Shown piece by piece: positions 14,370-23,353 of a stretch of DNA of 37,960 nt (the first letter of the stretch is position 1; each line of letters begins with the position of its first letter). The stretch is from CAZSVI01 sp964610205 (GTDB taxonomy: Bacteria > Bacillota > Clostridia > DSM-8532), in the NCBI GenBank assembly GCA_964610205.1, contig CAZSVI010000019.1:1-37960 (forward strand), given 5' to 3'. The notes beneath the pieces were generated by a model. It was not told the DNA's origin. It searched no databases and saw nothing but the letters and a program-made list of their open reading frames with translations. Position numbers and translations under genes: made by a program.

Positions 14370-14894
14370 TTATTTGCTCATACGTGAAATTAATTCTATT
14401 TCGCCTTTCCCCATATTTAAAAGCTTTGCGATTTCTGTACTGTCCATTCCTGTTTTACGAAGATTTTCAACCTCACGTTTCTTAACATCAAAGGGAATAA
14501 TTTTTCCTTTGCTTATGGGAACGAACTCTAAAAGAACTTCTTTTTCTATTTCTGTGTTTTCTGATACCGCCGGCTTATTTGCTCTTGCATCCGGAAAAGC
14601 ATTAGCAGAATCCTTGATCTGATCGAAAAGATCCAACCTTTCGTCAATATTTTTTATAACGAACTCCATATCATTTTGTTTTTCTTCCATACGGTTAACA
14701 ATATAATCGGAAAATTGGTTTAATTCACCCAATAATTGATCTGCATCCTCAATAACCTGTTGCAGCTCAAACCTGCGCTCATCAAGATCCAGACGGTAAT
14801 CCCTTGCGTTCTTTCGCTCTATAACCATCCATATTAACGCAATACATACAATAAAAATGCCAATCAGGATGATACAGATGAAAAAAGCTGTCAT
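14370..14894 (-). CDS. DUF6115-type membrane-anchored coiled-coil protein
   Basis: 174 aa from ATG 14894, with GAGGTG 6 bp upstream. One N-terminal transmembrane segment (FFICIILIGIFIVCIALIWM) leads into a long charged coiled coil (about residues 30-90: LDERRFELQQVIEDADQLLG and following). The C-terminus is a short helix-turn-helix-like tail, VENLRKTGMDSTEIAKLLNM, followed by GKGEIELISRM, characteristic of DUF6115. The family is found in firmicute motility operons; the function is unknown. The tail resembles an HTH but lies on a membrane protein. Confidence 0.75.
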   Translation of the reverse strand: MTAFFICIILIGIFIVCIALIWMVIERKNARDYRLDLDERRFELQQVIEDADQLLGELNQFSDYIVNRMEEKQNDMEFVIKNIDERLDLFDQIKDSANAFPDARANKPAVSENTEIEKEVLLEFVPISKGKIIPFDVKKREVENLRKTGMDSTEIAKLLNMGKGEIELISRMSK

Positions 14895-15005
14895 GCTATA
14901 CACCTCAATAAAATTTATCTTTTGTAATATTAATAACTATTTTACCTGAATTTATTGTAACTGTCTACCATTTTTTTCGAAAAAATACTCACTTCTCTAT
15001 TTTCA

Positions 15006-15329
15006 TTAAATTCTTATGTCAATAGTCCTTCCTCCTGAAGGCTTTCCTTCACCGGAAAACTGCTTTTCCTTTTTTTCTTCTTCGGAAGATTGTTCTTTCT
15101 TTTTTTGTTTAGATTCCTTTTTTTCTTTTTCCTGTCGCTCCCTAATAGCAGTATGGTGTGTTTCCTCCCGGGAGCTAACCTGATTCATACTGTTTTCCGA
15201 ATTTTTCTCGGTAGTCTGCGCCTTTTGCTGCTGAGCAGCCAAATTACGCTGCTGTTCATCATTCTGAAGGCGGGAGACTTCGTTCACCCTTGGCATCATA
15301 ACCTGCATATCCATAGGTTTAATAGCCAT
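15006..15329 (-). CDS. Small Gln/Lys/Glu-rich protein of the motility operon
   Basis: 107 aa from ATG 15329 (MAIKPMDMQVMMPRVNEVSR), chosen over a longer frame because GGAAGTG precedes it and the upstream extension overlaps the FapA gene. The N-terminus is conserved-looking (IKPMDMQVMMPRVNEVS). The rest is low complexity: QQQRN..AAQQQKAQ, then EKEKKESKQKKKEQSSEEEK, ending in GGRTIDIRI. Likely disordered or coiled-coil, without membrane segments. Similar small proteins follow the DUF342 gene in clostridial flagellar clusters; no function is known. Confidence 0.75.
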   Translation of the reverse strand: MAIKPMDMQVMMPRVNEVSRLQNDEQQRNLAAQQQKAQTTEKNSENSMNQVSSREETHHTAIRERQEKEKKESKQKKKEQSSEEEKKEKQFSGEGKPSGGRTIDIRI

Positions 15330-15376
15330 AATTATCACTTCCCGTAAATATATAATAAAAATTACTTTCAGGTTCG

Positions 15377-16987
15377 TTATAATGGACCAACCCGAACATC
15401 CACACCATCCTTGTGTAGTGTGCAATGCTGCAGTGTTTCCTTTATATGCATGGTAGCTGAACCAATAGAAACTCTGGTACCCTGATATATATAGTTCGTC
15501 ACCCTGATTCGGCCCTTAACCTCCTGCTGCAGTTTTTCTTCAAGCACGGCCAATTCATCTTTATACTGAGCAAATTTACTGTCAAAGAATATCTTTGAAC
15601 GTATGCTTTTATCCAGAATTTCTTTCTTTTCTTCGGTAAGCATTCCGGCCGCTTCAAGTTTTTTCAGAAGGACAATAGCCTGATTCGCCTTCTTTGAGTT
15701 TTCGTCCATTTTTATTATGTCGGTTCTAAGGAATTTATACCTTTCCCGGACGTGAGGATCAACTCCCACCTCAATATTCGTCGTAGTTGCCATATGACTC
15801 CCAATTACCTTGGCTTCAATCTCCTTGCCAACACGGGTAATCCCTCCCACCAGCAAGCCTTTTCTGCCACCCAGCTCAAGTCTGTTTCCACATTTGACAT
15901 CGGAATGCATAATAGCCTCTGCCTTTATATCATTTGCTGCTTCGATAGAGCTGTTTTCAATATACTTGGCAACAATATCACCACCCGCGGACAGATGCCC
16001 TTTACCGTTTCCTGTCATACCCCTTCTTAGAATAATATTTCCGCCGGCTTTTATAGTTGCGCCTTCAACGACACCAAAAACCTCAATATTTCCGCCTACT
16101 TCAACAACGAATCCCGAAAGGACATTTCCACGTACGGACACATTCCCCACAAAGTTTATATTTCCCGTTGAATTATCCACATCTGCGGGTACCTCATATG
16201 TTGAAAAAACACTTAATTTTCCTTCGATGTACATAACCTGTCCGTCGATTTCGGAAAACAGACTTAATCCGTCATCACTTTGAAAAATATTTCTGCCTCT
16301 TACCATTTTTGCAGGTTTTCCGTCAATTGCTTTTAATACTGTTCCAACCACATTTTTACCGTTGATTCCTGGGGTTGGCTGCGTTATATCACAAAGTTTC
16401 TGACCCTTATGAACATTTTCAATATAATCAAGTTCCCGGTAATTAACTGTTCCATCTTCAAGAATAACAGGTTTCCTGTCCTTGTGGATATCCACAAGAA
16501 AATGAATTTCTCCGTTTTTGCCGTTAATTGGAGCCATGCCTTCCGCTATTAAAATGTTTTGGTCATATATAGGGTTTTGTACAAGACAATGTACAACATC
16601 CTCCTTTATCCCAAATATAGTCCCGCTCTGTTTTAATTGAAACGCTATTTCCTGAAGCCCTGCAGGTCTTCCTCCTCCCTCCGGTGCTTTGATTTTCAGA
16701 TATGCCTTCATTTTATCGGGTGTTGAGATAGTCTCAACGACTGCGTCAACCTTTTCTTCTTCCTGTTTATCAGCTATCTTAACAGGTCTTCCCAGAGCTT
16801 TTTTTATTGTTTCGGAAATTGCTCCGGCGTTAAAATTGCGTACCTTTTTTCGCCGGATTTCATCCATCACTTCGACTTCCCCGATTGTCTCGCCAAAAAT
16901 ACGGTTTATCGTAAGATAGACACCATCTGATCCATAGGTTAATTCAAAGGGTTTTTTGTTCATTTCATCTTCATTAAAATCTTTCAT
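15377..16987 (-). CDS. FapA/DUF342 family polymer-forming protein
   Basis: 536 aa, typical length; ATG 16987 preceded by AGGTGG. The N-terminal flagellar-assembly FapA domain covers roughly residues 1-230 (VYLTINRIFGETIGEVEVMD; GMAPINGKNGEIHFLVDIHK; PGINGKNVVGTVLKAIDGK). A right-handed beta-helix follows (GNINFVGNVSVRGNVLSGF; VEVFGVVEGATIKAGGNI-type repeats; DVKCGNRLELGGRKGLL). A coiled coil (MDENSKKANQAIVLLKKLE to LQQEVKGR) and a final beta segment close it. In Vibrio FapA regulates polar flagellar assembly; in clostridia the gene sits in the motility operon after sigD, 9 bp away here. Confidence 0.85.
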   Translation of the reverse strand: MKDFNEDEMNKKPFELTYGSDGVYLTINRIFGETIGEVEVMDEIRRKKVRNFNAGAISETIKKALGRPVKIADKQEEEKVDAVVETISTPDKMKAYLKIKAPEGGGRPAGLQEIAFQLKQSGTIFGIKEDVVHCLVQNPIYDQNILIAEGMAPINGKNGEIHFLVDIHKDRKPVILEDGTVNYRELDYIENVHKGQKLCDITQPTPGINGKNVVGTVLKAIDGKPAKMVRGRNIFQSDDGLSLFSEIDGQVMYIEGKLSVFSTYEVPADVDNSTGNINFVGNVSVRGNVLSGFVVEVGGNIEVFGVVEGATIKAGGNIILRRGMTGNGKGHLSAGGDIVAKYIENSSIEAANDIKAEAIMHSDVKCGNRLELGGRKGLLVGGITRVGKEIEAKVIGSHMATTTNIEVGVDPHVRERYKFLRTDIIKMDENSKKANQAIVLLKKLEAAGMLTEEKKEILDKSIRSKIFFDSKFAQYKDELAVLEEKLQQEVKGRIRVTNYIYQGTRVSIGSATMHIKETLQHCTLHKDGVDVRVGPL

Positions 16988-16996
16988 TGCACCACC

Positions 16997-17773
16997 TTAA
17001 GATCCAAACAAAATGTATTTCTGACGTTCCAGTTTTGCCCGCATGCGTAAAATAGCTTTGGTATGTAATTGAGAAATTCTTGATTCAGATACTTTCATAA
17101 TTGCGCTAATTTCTTTCAGCGTCAATTCTTCAAAATAGTACAGCGTTACTACAAGCCTCTCCTTCTCGGGGAGTTTATCAATGGATTCAGACAAAGTTTC
17201 CTTTATCTCGTTAACTTCAATTCTTTTCTCCGGAATACGGTCTTCATCATCATTTGAAATATCAAATCCAATTTCATAATTCTGTTCAAGATAATCTTCA
17301 AGTGATATCATAGTTGACATATTGACTTCTTGGAGCACTTTGTTCAGATCATCAAGAGAAATTCCCATTTTTGCAGCAACCTGCTCATCGGTAGCCGTAT
17401 GTCCCAGCTCATTTTCCAGTTCCGAATACGCTTTTTCAAGATCCTTGCTCTTCTTACGCAGAGAACGGGGCACCCAATCCAATTCGCGTATACTGTCAAT
17501 AATAGAACCACGGATCCTGAGAGATGCATATGTTTCAAATTTAACACCCTTATAAATATCAAACTTATCAATAGCGTCAATAAGACCAAAAATTCCATAC
17601 CCAACCAGATCATCGTACTCAACATTTGAGCCAAAGTATATACTCAGTCGACCGGCCACGTATTTGATTAAATCCGCATATTCCAGAATAAGCTGTTCTT
17701 TGATGGATGGTTCTTTAGTTTCGTGATACTTTTTCCATAAATCCTGCTGTCTTTGAATATTCGTAGCAGACAT
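16997..17773 (-). CDS. sigD: Motility sigma factor SigD/FliA (sigma-28)
   Basis: 258 aa; ATG 17773 with GGGGGAT upstream. Region 2: LILEYADLIKYVAGRL, then YDDLVGYGIFGLIDAIDKFD with the -10 recognition helix VKFETYASLRIRGSIIDSIRELDW. Region 3: LEKAYSELENELGHTATDEQ. Region 4: LPEKERLVVTLYYFEELTLK, then EISAIMKVSESRISQLHTKA. It directs RNA polymerase to late flagellar and chemotaxis genes and is normally held by FlgM, which is not in this window. An extended -10 site upstream suggests independent expression besides read-through. Confidence 0.95.
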   Translation of the reverse strand: MSATNIQRQQDLWKKYHETKEPSIKEQLILEYADLIKYVAGRLSIYFGSNVEYDDLVGYGIFGLIDAIDKFDIYKGVKFETYASLRIRGSIIDSIRELDWVPRSLRKKSKDLEKAYSELENELGHTATDEQVAAKMGISLDDLNKVLQEVNMSTMISLEDYLEQNYEIGFDISNDDEDRIPEKRIEVNEIKETLSESIDKLPEKERLVVTLYYFEELTLKEISAIMKVSESRISQLHTKAILRMRAKLERQKYILFGS

Positions 17774-17863
17774 ATTTATCCCCCATTCCGCTTGTTTCCG
17801 ACAGCCTTGTATGGCTCATCTTTCGTAAAAACAATATTTTGCAGCATTCAGCACAAGGAAAGT

Positions 17864-17869
17864 ATTATA
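17864..17869 (-). promoter_or_regulatory. Extended -10 promoter before sigD
   Basis: Minus-strand TGG-TATAAT (TATAAT at 17864-17869), with no good -35, lies ~90 bp upstream of the sigD start in an otherwise gene-free 319-bp gap. Confidence 0.45.
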
Positions 17870-17892
17870 CCATTGTGACAAATAGCTACACC

Positions 17893-17929
17893 GAAACAAA
17901 CCGTAAGATATATTTTTACAGTTTGTTTC
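17893..17929. repeat. Long inverted repeat between the cheD-side gene and sigD
   Basis: GAAACAAACCGTAA (17893-17906) and TTACAGTTTGTTTC (17916-17929) pair over 14 bp with one mismatch and a 9-nt loop. There is no U tract on the minus strand, the direction of the operon, so it is not an obvious terminator. It lies 24 bp upstream of the -10 of the presumed sigD promoter and could be an operator or an attenuating hairpin. Confidence 0.6.
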
Positions 17930-18092
17930 TTCTGTTATATCTTTATTGTATCGTAGCTATGCCATATGTCAACCTTTTTCATCGTTTTTCTACAAATTGA
18001 TGTGATTTTTGCATTGAAAATAACTATAGAGCTATTGCTCCATACAATTTTAAAATGATTTGCCTCATTATATTTTGAATTAGGATTTAAGT

Positions 18093-18452
18093 TCACTCGC
18101 GTTTTAACTCTTTTCTTATAAATTCACTAACGGGAAGTGGTTCGAAAGAATCCTCTCCTCCGCCTGCTGTAAAATCAATGTTTTGTCCAAGCGATTCTTC
18201 ATTTTCCCTTTGCTGCTCGGCTATTCTCTCCTTTTCTTTCAGTTCTTCTTCTTTTCTCTTTTGCTCAAGCTGCTCTAGGATATTTAAAATTGTGTTTCTT
18301 ACAAAAAGTCCAATAATATAAAAAAATACCATAAATAATACCATCCGTATAAGTACATCATTTTGCGGGATAGATCTAAAAAATCCAGTAAACCCGGATA
18401 TCAACGCAGCCATTAATGCCATTATTAATGGAAGTTTATGCAGGTATCCCAT
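18093..18452 (-). CDS. Small membrane protein of the motility operon
   Basis: 119 aa from ATG 18452 (MGYLHKLPLIMALMAALI), preferred over an ATG 24 nt upstream because GGAG lies 7 bp before it. Two transmembrane segments (PLIMALMAALISGFTGFF and LIRMVLFMVFFYIIGLFV) are followed by a strongly charged cytoplasmic helix (LEQLEQKRKEEELKEKERIA) and an acidic tail. Similar small proteins occur between cheD and sigD in related clostridia; the function is not known. Confidence 0.75.
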   Translation of the reverse strand: MGYLHKLPLIMALMAALISGFTGFFRSIPQNDVLIRMVLFMVFFYIIGLFVRNTILNILEQLEQKRKEEELKEKERIAEQQRENEESLGQNIDFTAGGGEDSFEPLPVSEFIRKELKRE

Positions 18453-18614
18453 ATATACACTCCAAAATATCTCCATCCGGCATACAGTATCTGTAACAAA
18501 AGACGCGTAATTGAATGGAAATTATATAAATACTGCCTAATGTCTGTAAAGTTCTTAACTTGGTATACAGACCAATAAGGATAGTTATTGCGATACTCCA
18601 AAGGCTTTCGAAAA

Positions 18615-19103
18615 CTAAATATAGGTTATACCATATCCAATAGTTTTCACCATTAATCGACCATCATCAGAGTAAAATTCAATGGTTCTTCCATGATTAC
18701 CTCCGGTGTCTTCGGAAATAACCGGAATGCAAAGATCCCTCAGAACAGATTTTGTAGCTTCAACATTTCTCTGTCCGACACGAATCATATCCGATCCCCC
18801 TGAAAATGAAAACATTTGGGCTCCGCCTGCAAGTTTTGCGACAATACTCTTTTGTCTTACACCATTTTCTATCATTTTTAATACCAGTAAACGAATCCCT
18901 GTATCGGCAAACTTAGCCTCATTAGAATTATTCTTTGCTTGATGTGACCAGGGAAGCATAATGTGAGCCATACCAATAATTTTCGTTTTATGATCATAGA
19001 GTGCAATACCTACACATGAACCAAGCCCCAATGTTGTTAAAACACCGGGATGCCCGGCATATTTAAGGTCAGCCATCCCCACCTTTATGATGTTTTCCGT
19101 CAT
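18615..19103 (-). CDS. cheD: Chemoreceptor glutamine deamidase CheD
   Basis: 162 aa; the ATG at 19103 shares one base with the cheC stop (TAATG), so translation is coupled. The catalytic Cys lies in TLGLGSCVGIALYD and the catalytic His in IGMAHIMLPWS. The conserved KFADTGIRLLVLKMIENG, KLAGGAQMFS and IGQRN-like VGQRNVEATK segments follow. CheD deamidates receptor glutamines and in Bacillus-type systems also binds and activates CheC, its genomic neighbour here. Confidence 0.95.
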   Translation of the reverse strand: MTENIIKVGMADLKYAGHPGVLTTLGLGSCVGIALYDHKTKIIGMAHIMLPWSHQAKNNSNEAKFADTGIRLLVLKMIENGVRQKSIVAKLAGGAQMFSFSGGSDMIRVGQRNVEATKSVLRDLCIPVISEDTGGNHGRTIEFYSDDGRLMVKTIGYGITYI

Positions 19104-19717
19104 TAGCACATTGCTCCTAATGTATTTAACAGCCGAATATAAGAATTAGCGTCGGGCACAAGGAAAAAGTCTCCAATAACACTGTCTCTCCCTTCAATAA
19201 ACTCAGTTTCTATATATAGGACTTTATCCGCTGTTTTTCCAAATTCAATAGCAGGTACACTTAATATTGCACCTGCCATATCAATTGCCAGCGCTGGGAC
19301 ATCCGGCATAATTTTCAATCCTGTCAAAGAGGATAAAGCTGAAAGGTATGAACCTGTTAATATATTGCCGACTTCTTTTAATGCGGAAAGACTGATTTCA
19401 TCATATTCCATTTTTTCATCCGGCTTTTTCCCCATTAATATGTTAACAAGCATATTCGCCGCATTCTGCTCCAGAACGAAAAGAATGTATCCGGTAACAT
19501 CTCCAAGAACCCCCAACAATATGCCTACTACAGGGGTTTCCGCACCTCCAAGCACTTCATTAACCTCACCGAACCCCATAATTCTGATTTGGGGTACCTT
19601 CATATCGATCTTCTTATCAAGTAATTTTGCAAGCGCTGTCGCTGCATTACCAGCGCCAATATTACCAATTTCCTTAAGCACATCCAGATGAAAAGAATTC
19701 AACATTGATATATCCAT
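19103..19717 (-). CDS. cheC: CheY-P phosphatase CheC
   Basis: 204 aa from ATG 19717, with AAAGGTG 6 bp upstream; a GTG nine nt earlier is less likely. Both CheC/FliY/CheX phosphatase motifs (E-x-x-N) are present: LKEIGNIGAGNAATALAKLL near the N-terminus and LKEVGNILTGSYLSALSSL in the middle, so both active sites look intact. It dephosphorylates CheY-P to allow adaptation and is stimulated by CheD. Located 54 bp after cheW and overlapping cheD. Confidence 0.95.
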   Translation of the reverse strand: MDISMLNSFHLDVLKEIGNIGAGNAATALAKLLDKKIDMKVPQIRIMGFGEVNEVLGGAETPVVGILLGVLGDVTGYILFVLEQNAANMLVNILMGKKPDEKMEYDEISLSALKEVGNILTGSYLSALSSLTGLKIMPDVPALAIDMAGAILSVPAIEFGKTADKVLYIETEFIEGRDSVIGDFFLVPDANSYIRLLNTLGAMC

Positions 19718-19771
19718 AGTCTTCACCTTTCATAAATAAATCTGCACAGTTAACTTTCTTAAATGAATACC

Positions 19772-20212
19772 TTATACGGATACCAGCTCCGATATAAGCT
19801 TTTCAAGATTCAATAATGCAATCAGCCTGGCACCTGATTTTGCCACTCCGTTGATGTAATCAACGGTTTTGTCGTTTATAACCCCGGTTACACTTTCTAT
19901 CTGCGTTTCTTCAAATTGAAGAACCTCTGATACGGAATCCACAACAATGCCAAAGCTAATCTGGTTTATTTCAATAATGATAATACGTGTATCGTCATCT
20001 TCTTCTTTCTCGGAAAGACCTAAACGCATCCTTAGGCTCATAACCGGAATAATATCCCCGCGCAGGTTGATTACACCTTTAATATACTGTGGTGTCATGG
20101 GAACCCTGGCAATATTCATAATCCTTTCAATAACTGTTACTTTATTAATATCCACTCCGAATTCTTCATGTTCAATTTCAAATACAACAAACTGCTTTTT
20201 TTCAGCATCCAT
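19772..20212 (-). CDS. cheW: Chemotaxis coupling protein CheW
   Basis: 146 aa from ATG 20212, with AGGAGG 7 bp upstream. The CheW SH3-like fold is recognised from FVVFEIEHEEFGVDINKVTV, the conserved YIKGVINLRGDIIPVMSLR motif, and the C-terminal YINGVAKSGARLIALLNLEKL. It bridges chemoreceptors and CheA P5. It starts 25 bp after the cheA stop. Confidence 0.95.
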   Translation of the reverse strand: MDAEKKQFVVFEIEHEEFGVDINKVTVIERIMNIARVPMTPQYIKGVINLRGDIIPVMSLRMRLGLSEKEEDDDTRIIIIEINQISFGIVVDSVSEVLQFEETQIESVTGVINDKTVDYINGVAKSGARLIALLNLEKLISELVSV

Positions 20213-20237
20213 AAACAATCCTCCTACCAAAACAAAC

Positions 20238-22289
20238 TTATGCAATTGAGTTTACATCAACAATTAAAGCAACATTTCCATCACCAAGAATGGTGGCTCC
20301 AGCAATACAACGTATTCCAGCCAGTAGTTTTCCCAGTGATTTAATAACTATCTCCTGCTGACCAATCAAAGTATCCACAATAAACCCGGACAACTTGTCT
20401 CCTTTTTTTACAACAACACAGGTAAGCTGTTTTTTGTGTTTTGATTCATCAACGGTTACCCCCAGCACCTTATGTAAACGGACTACAGGAATAACCATAT
20501 CTCTATGAAGAATAACCTCCTGTTTACGTACATTTTGAATTTCTGAAGAATCTATCTTATTTATCTCTCTGATGGAGTTTAATGGTATAGCGTACTTCTC
20601 CTCTCCGATCTTAACAAGCAGAGCCTGAATAATAGCCAGTGTCAACGGAAGCCTGATAATAATTTTGCTTCCCTTCCCCCATTCGGTTTCCAGTTCAATA
20701 GTTCCCCCCAGAGCTTCAATTTTGGTTTTTACTACATCAAGGCCGACACCGCGACCCGAAAGATCCGTCACTTGGTCTGCTGTACTAAAATTAGGTTTGA
20801 ACAGAAACTCCATGATTTCATTATCGGATAAACCCGAGGCAACTTCCTCAACTTCAAAGCCTTTTTCTATAATTTTTCTGCGTACTTTCTTAACATCAAT
20901 ACCATTGCCGTCATCTTCAACCTCAATAATAACGTTGTTACCATCCTGATATGCTCTCAGCCAGATGCTCCCGGTTTTATCCTTCCCTTTAGCAATTCTG
21001 TCCTCCGATTTTTCAAGGCCATGATCAGCGGCGTTTCGGATAATATGTATGAGAGGATCTCCAATTTCGTCAATAACAGTTCTGTCCAACTCCGTTTCTT
21101 CTCCGGACATATGAAGAACAATATCCTTTTTATGTTCTCTTGATATATCCCTTACCATCCGTGGGAATCGGCTGAAAACAGTCTCGACAGGAACCATCCG
21201 TACCTTCATGACTGCGTCATGAAGACTTGTCGTTATCCTTTCCAGATTTTCTACGGCTACTTCGTAATTATTGGATACCCCTGTTGTTCCTGCATCATCC
21301 AGTCTGGTTTTTATGATAATCAATTCACTGACCAGATTCATTAAAACATCAAGCCTGTCAATATCAACACGTACAGTCTTGTTTGTTATTCTTTTTGATG
21401 TACCGCCTTGTTTTTGCAGGGCTTGCGCACCTGTCTCCGCTTTGTTTGATTTATCACTCTGTGCAGATTCCTCGTCTTTTTCGGCTAATTCAATATTTTC
21501 GATATGTTCTTCTGTTAATCGAGTAACTTCAACATTTCTTACCTCGGCAACAGAGTTCAGTTCTTTTTGGAAAAAGTCCTCATTTTGGTTTGTTATAACT
21601 ACCACAGTAAACGAATAATCAAATTTTTCATCCTCAATATCCTCTACGGACGGTACGGACTTTATTATTTCTGAATTTTTATCGAGAATCTGAAAAATTA
21701 TAAATGCTCTTGCGGCTTTTAAAAGGCATTTTTTATCCAATTCGATATAAATCTGAAAGATATTCATTGTTGCTTCAATAGCTTTTTGTATAACATTTAT
21801 GTCATATATGTTTAAAGTAAGTCTAAGCCCTTTTGATACGATTTTATCTTTATAAGAAGATACGGGTTTTTCTGATTTCAGTTCTATCCCGTGACTCTCA
21901 CCTGCTCCCGGATTCATAATTCCTGCCAGAGCTTTAATTACATCCTTATACTCATTTTGTCCTTCCTGACCCGTACCAATAATTTCAGTAACATAACCTT
22001 CCAATGCGTCAAGACATTTAAATAAAACATCCACTATTACTGAACTGACGTTTATTCTTTTATTCCGAAGGCCATCCAATACATCCTCCATATCATGGGT
22101 CAAAGCCGTCATTTTGTTAAAACCCATTGTACCGGCCATTCCTTTTAATGTATGCGCCACTCTGAATATTTCATTCAATGTTGATACATTATCCGGATTT
22201 TTTTCCAGTTCCAACAAAGAAGTATTCAAATTCTGCAAATGCTCTTTAGACTCTTCAACAAAAATATCGAGATATTGACTCATGTTCAT
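20238..22289 (-). CDS. cheA: Chemotaxis histidine kinase CheA
   Basis: 683 aa. The ATG at 22289 overlaps the cheB stop by one base; an in-frame ATG two codons later is also possible. P1 HPt: phosphorylated His46 in FRVAHTLKGMAGTMGF. A P2-like linker region spans about residues 150-270. P3 dimerisation follows (TVRVDIDRLDVLMNLVSEL). P4 kinase: N box HIIRNAADHGLEKSEDR, G1 VEDDGNGID, G2 GRGVGLDVVK. P5 CheW-like domain at the C-terminus (PLTLAIIQALLVKIGEEKYA; IVDVNSIA end). It phosphorylates CheY and CheB in response to receptors. Confidence 0.97.
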   Translation of the reverse strand: MNMSQYLDIFVEESKEHLQNLNTSLLELEKNPDNVSTLNEIFRVAHTLKGMAGTMGFNKMTALTHDMEDVLDGLRNKRINVSSVIVDVLFKCLDALEGYVTEIIGTGQEGQNEYKDVIKALAGIMNPGAGESHGIELKSEKPVSSYKDKIVSKGLRLTLNIYDINVIQKAIEATMNIFQIYIELDKKCLLKAARAFIIFQILDKNSEIIKSVPSVEDIEDEKFDYSFTVVVITNQNEDFFQKELNSVAEVRNVEVTRLTEEHIENIELAEKDEESAQSDKSNKAETGAQALQKQGGTSKRITNKTVRVDIDRLDVLMNLVSELIIIKTRLDDAGTTGVSNNYEVAVENLERITTSLHDAVMKVRMVPVETVFSRFPRMVRDISREHKKDIVLHMSGEETELDRTVIDEIGDPLIHIIRNAADHGLEKSEDRIAKGKDKTGSIWLRAYQDGNNVIIEVEDDGNGIDVKKVRRKIIEKGFEVEEVASGLSDNEIMEFLFKPNFSTADQVTDLSGRGVGLDVVKTKIEALGGTIELETEWGKGSKIIIRLPLTLAIIQALLVKIGEEKYAIPLNSIREINKIDSSEIQNVRKQEVILHRDMVIPVVRLHKVLGVTVDESKHKKQLTCVVVKKGDKLSGFIVDTLIGQQEIVIKSLGKLLAGIRCIAGATILGDGNVALIVDVNSIA

Positions 22290-23353
22290 TATCTCTGCAC
22301 CCCCATTAAGTTAAGTATAGCTTCAGGTATTTGTTGTAAGGGAATCACCTGATCAACGATACCCATTTTAGCAGCAACCCTGGGCATTCCATATACAACA
22401 CAGGTTTGCTCATCCTGTGCTATTATTGAAATCGCTTTTTTTTCTTTCAATTCCTTAAGCCCTTTTGAGCCATCACTACCCATTCCCGTCATAATTACAC
22501 CAATAATATTTTTCCTTTCAATGCAACCCATTGAATGCAGCGTTTTATCGAAGCTCGGCCGATGTCCTGAAACCTGATTGGAATCATCCAACCGGACAAT
22601 AACACCAGTCATATCTTCAACAAGCAAAAGATGCCGATCCCCGGGAGCAATATACGCGACGCCGGATTTGAGATATTCCTTGTCTTCCGCTTCTTTTACG
22701 GTCAACTCGCTCAATTCATTCAGCCTGTTGGCCAATGAATGTGTAAAGCCCTTTGGCATATGCTGCACAATAACTATTGCAGCAGGTAAATTCCCGGGAA
22801 GATAAGGAATAACACTTTGCAGGGCCTTTGGGCCTCCCGTTGACGTACCAATTGCAATAATGGTATTAAATTCAGTGGTATTTTTTCCAGTATACTGCTT
22901 TTTCTTTATATCGGCTTTTTTTGTAAAACTTTTGAGTTCTGCTTTTTTTGCCATTTTAACTTTCTCAATAAGTTCCTTCTTCTTTTCATCTGCTGAGATT
23001 TGAAAAAAATTATCCGGTTTGGTAACAAAGTCTATAGCACCGATTGCAAGAGCATCAATAGTAGCCTTTGCGCCTTCATTTGTAACGGAACTTACCATTA
23101 TAACCAAATACCGTCCCTGTTCCAATAATAATTTCAAACAAGTAAGCCCATCCATTACGGGCATTTCAACATCAAGAGTAATAACTTCAGGATTTACCCA
23201 TCTGGCTATTTCAAGAGCTTCCTTTCCATTTTTTGCAACACCAACCACTTTTATTTCCGGGTCGCTTTTAAATATATCCAGAAGTATTTTTCTCATAAAC
23301 GCAGAGTCGTCCACAATTAATACACTAACCGGTTTGTCAGATTTATTCATCAT
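22289..23353 (-). CDS. cheB: Chemotaxis methylesterase/response regulator CheB
   Basis: 354 aa if read from ATG 23353, which overlaps the PilZ gene stop (ATGA); an ATG one codon later is equally possible. Receiver domain: VLIVDDSAFMRKIL, phosphoacceptor Asp61 in VITLDVEMPVMDG, and the conserved Lys in FVTKPDNF. Linker 130-165. The methylesterase has its catalytic Ser in AIGTSTGGPKAL, His in IVQHMPKGFTHSLA, and Asp in GVIMTGMGSDGSKGL. It removes methyl groups from, and deamidates, receptors. No cheR is seen in the window. Confidence 0.96.
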   Translation of the reverse strand: MMNKSDKPVSVLIVDDSAFMRKILLDIFKSDPEIKVVGVAKNGKEALEIARWVNPEVITLDVEMPVMDGLTCLKLLLEQGRYLVIMVSSVTNEGAKATIDALAIGAIDFVTKPDNFFQISADEKKKELIEKVKMAKKAELKSFTKKADIKKKQYTGKNTTEFNTIIAIGTSTGGPKALQSVIPYLPGNLPAAIVIVQHMPKGFTHSLANRLNELSELTVKEAEDKEYLKSGVAYIAPGDRHLLLVEDMTGVIVRLDDSNQVSGHRPSFDKTLHSMGCIERKNIIGVIMTGMGSDGSKGLKELKEKKAISIIAQDEQTCVVYGMPRVAAKMGIVDQVIPLQQIPEAILNLMGVQR

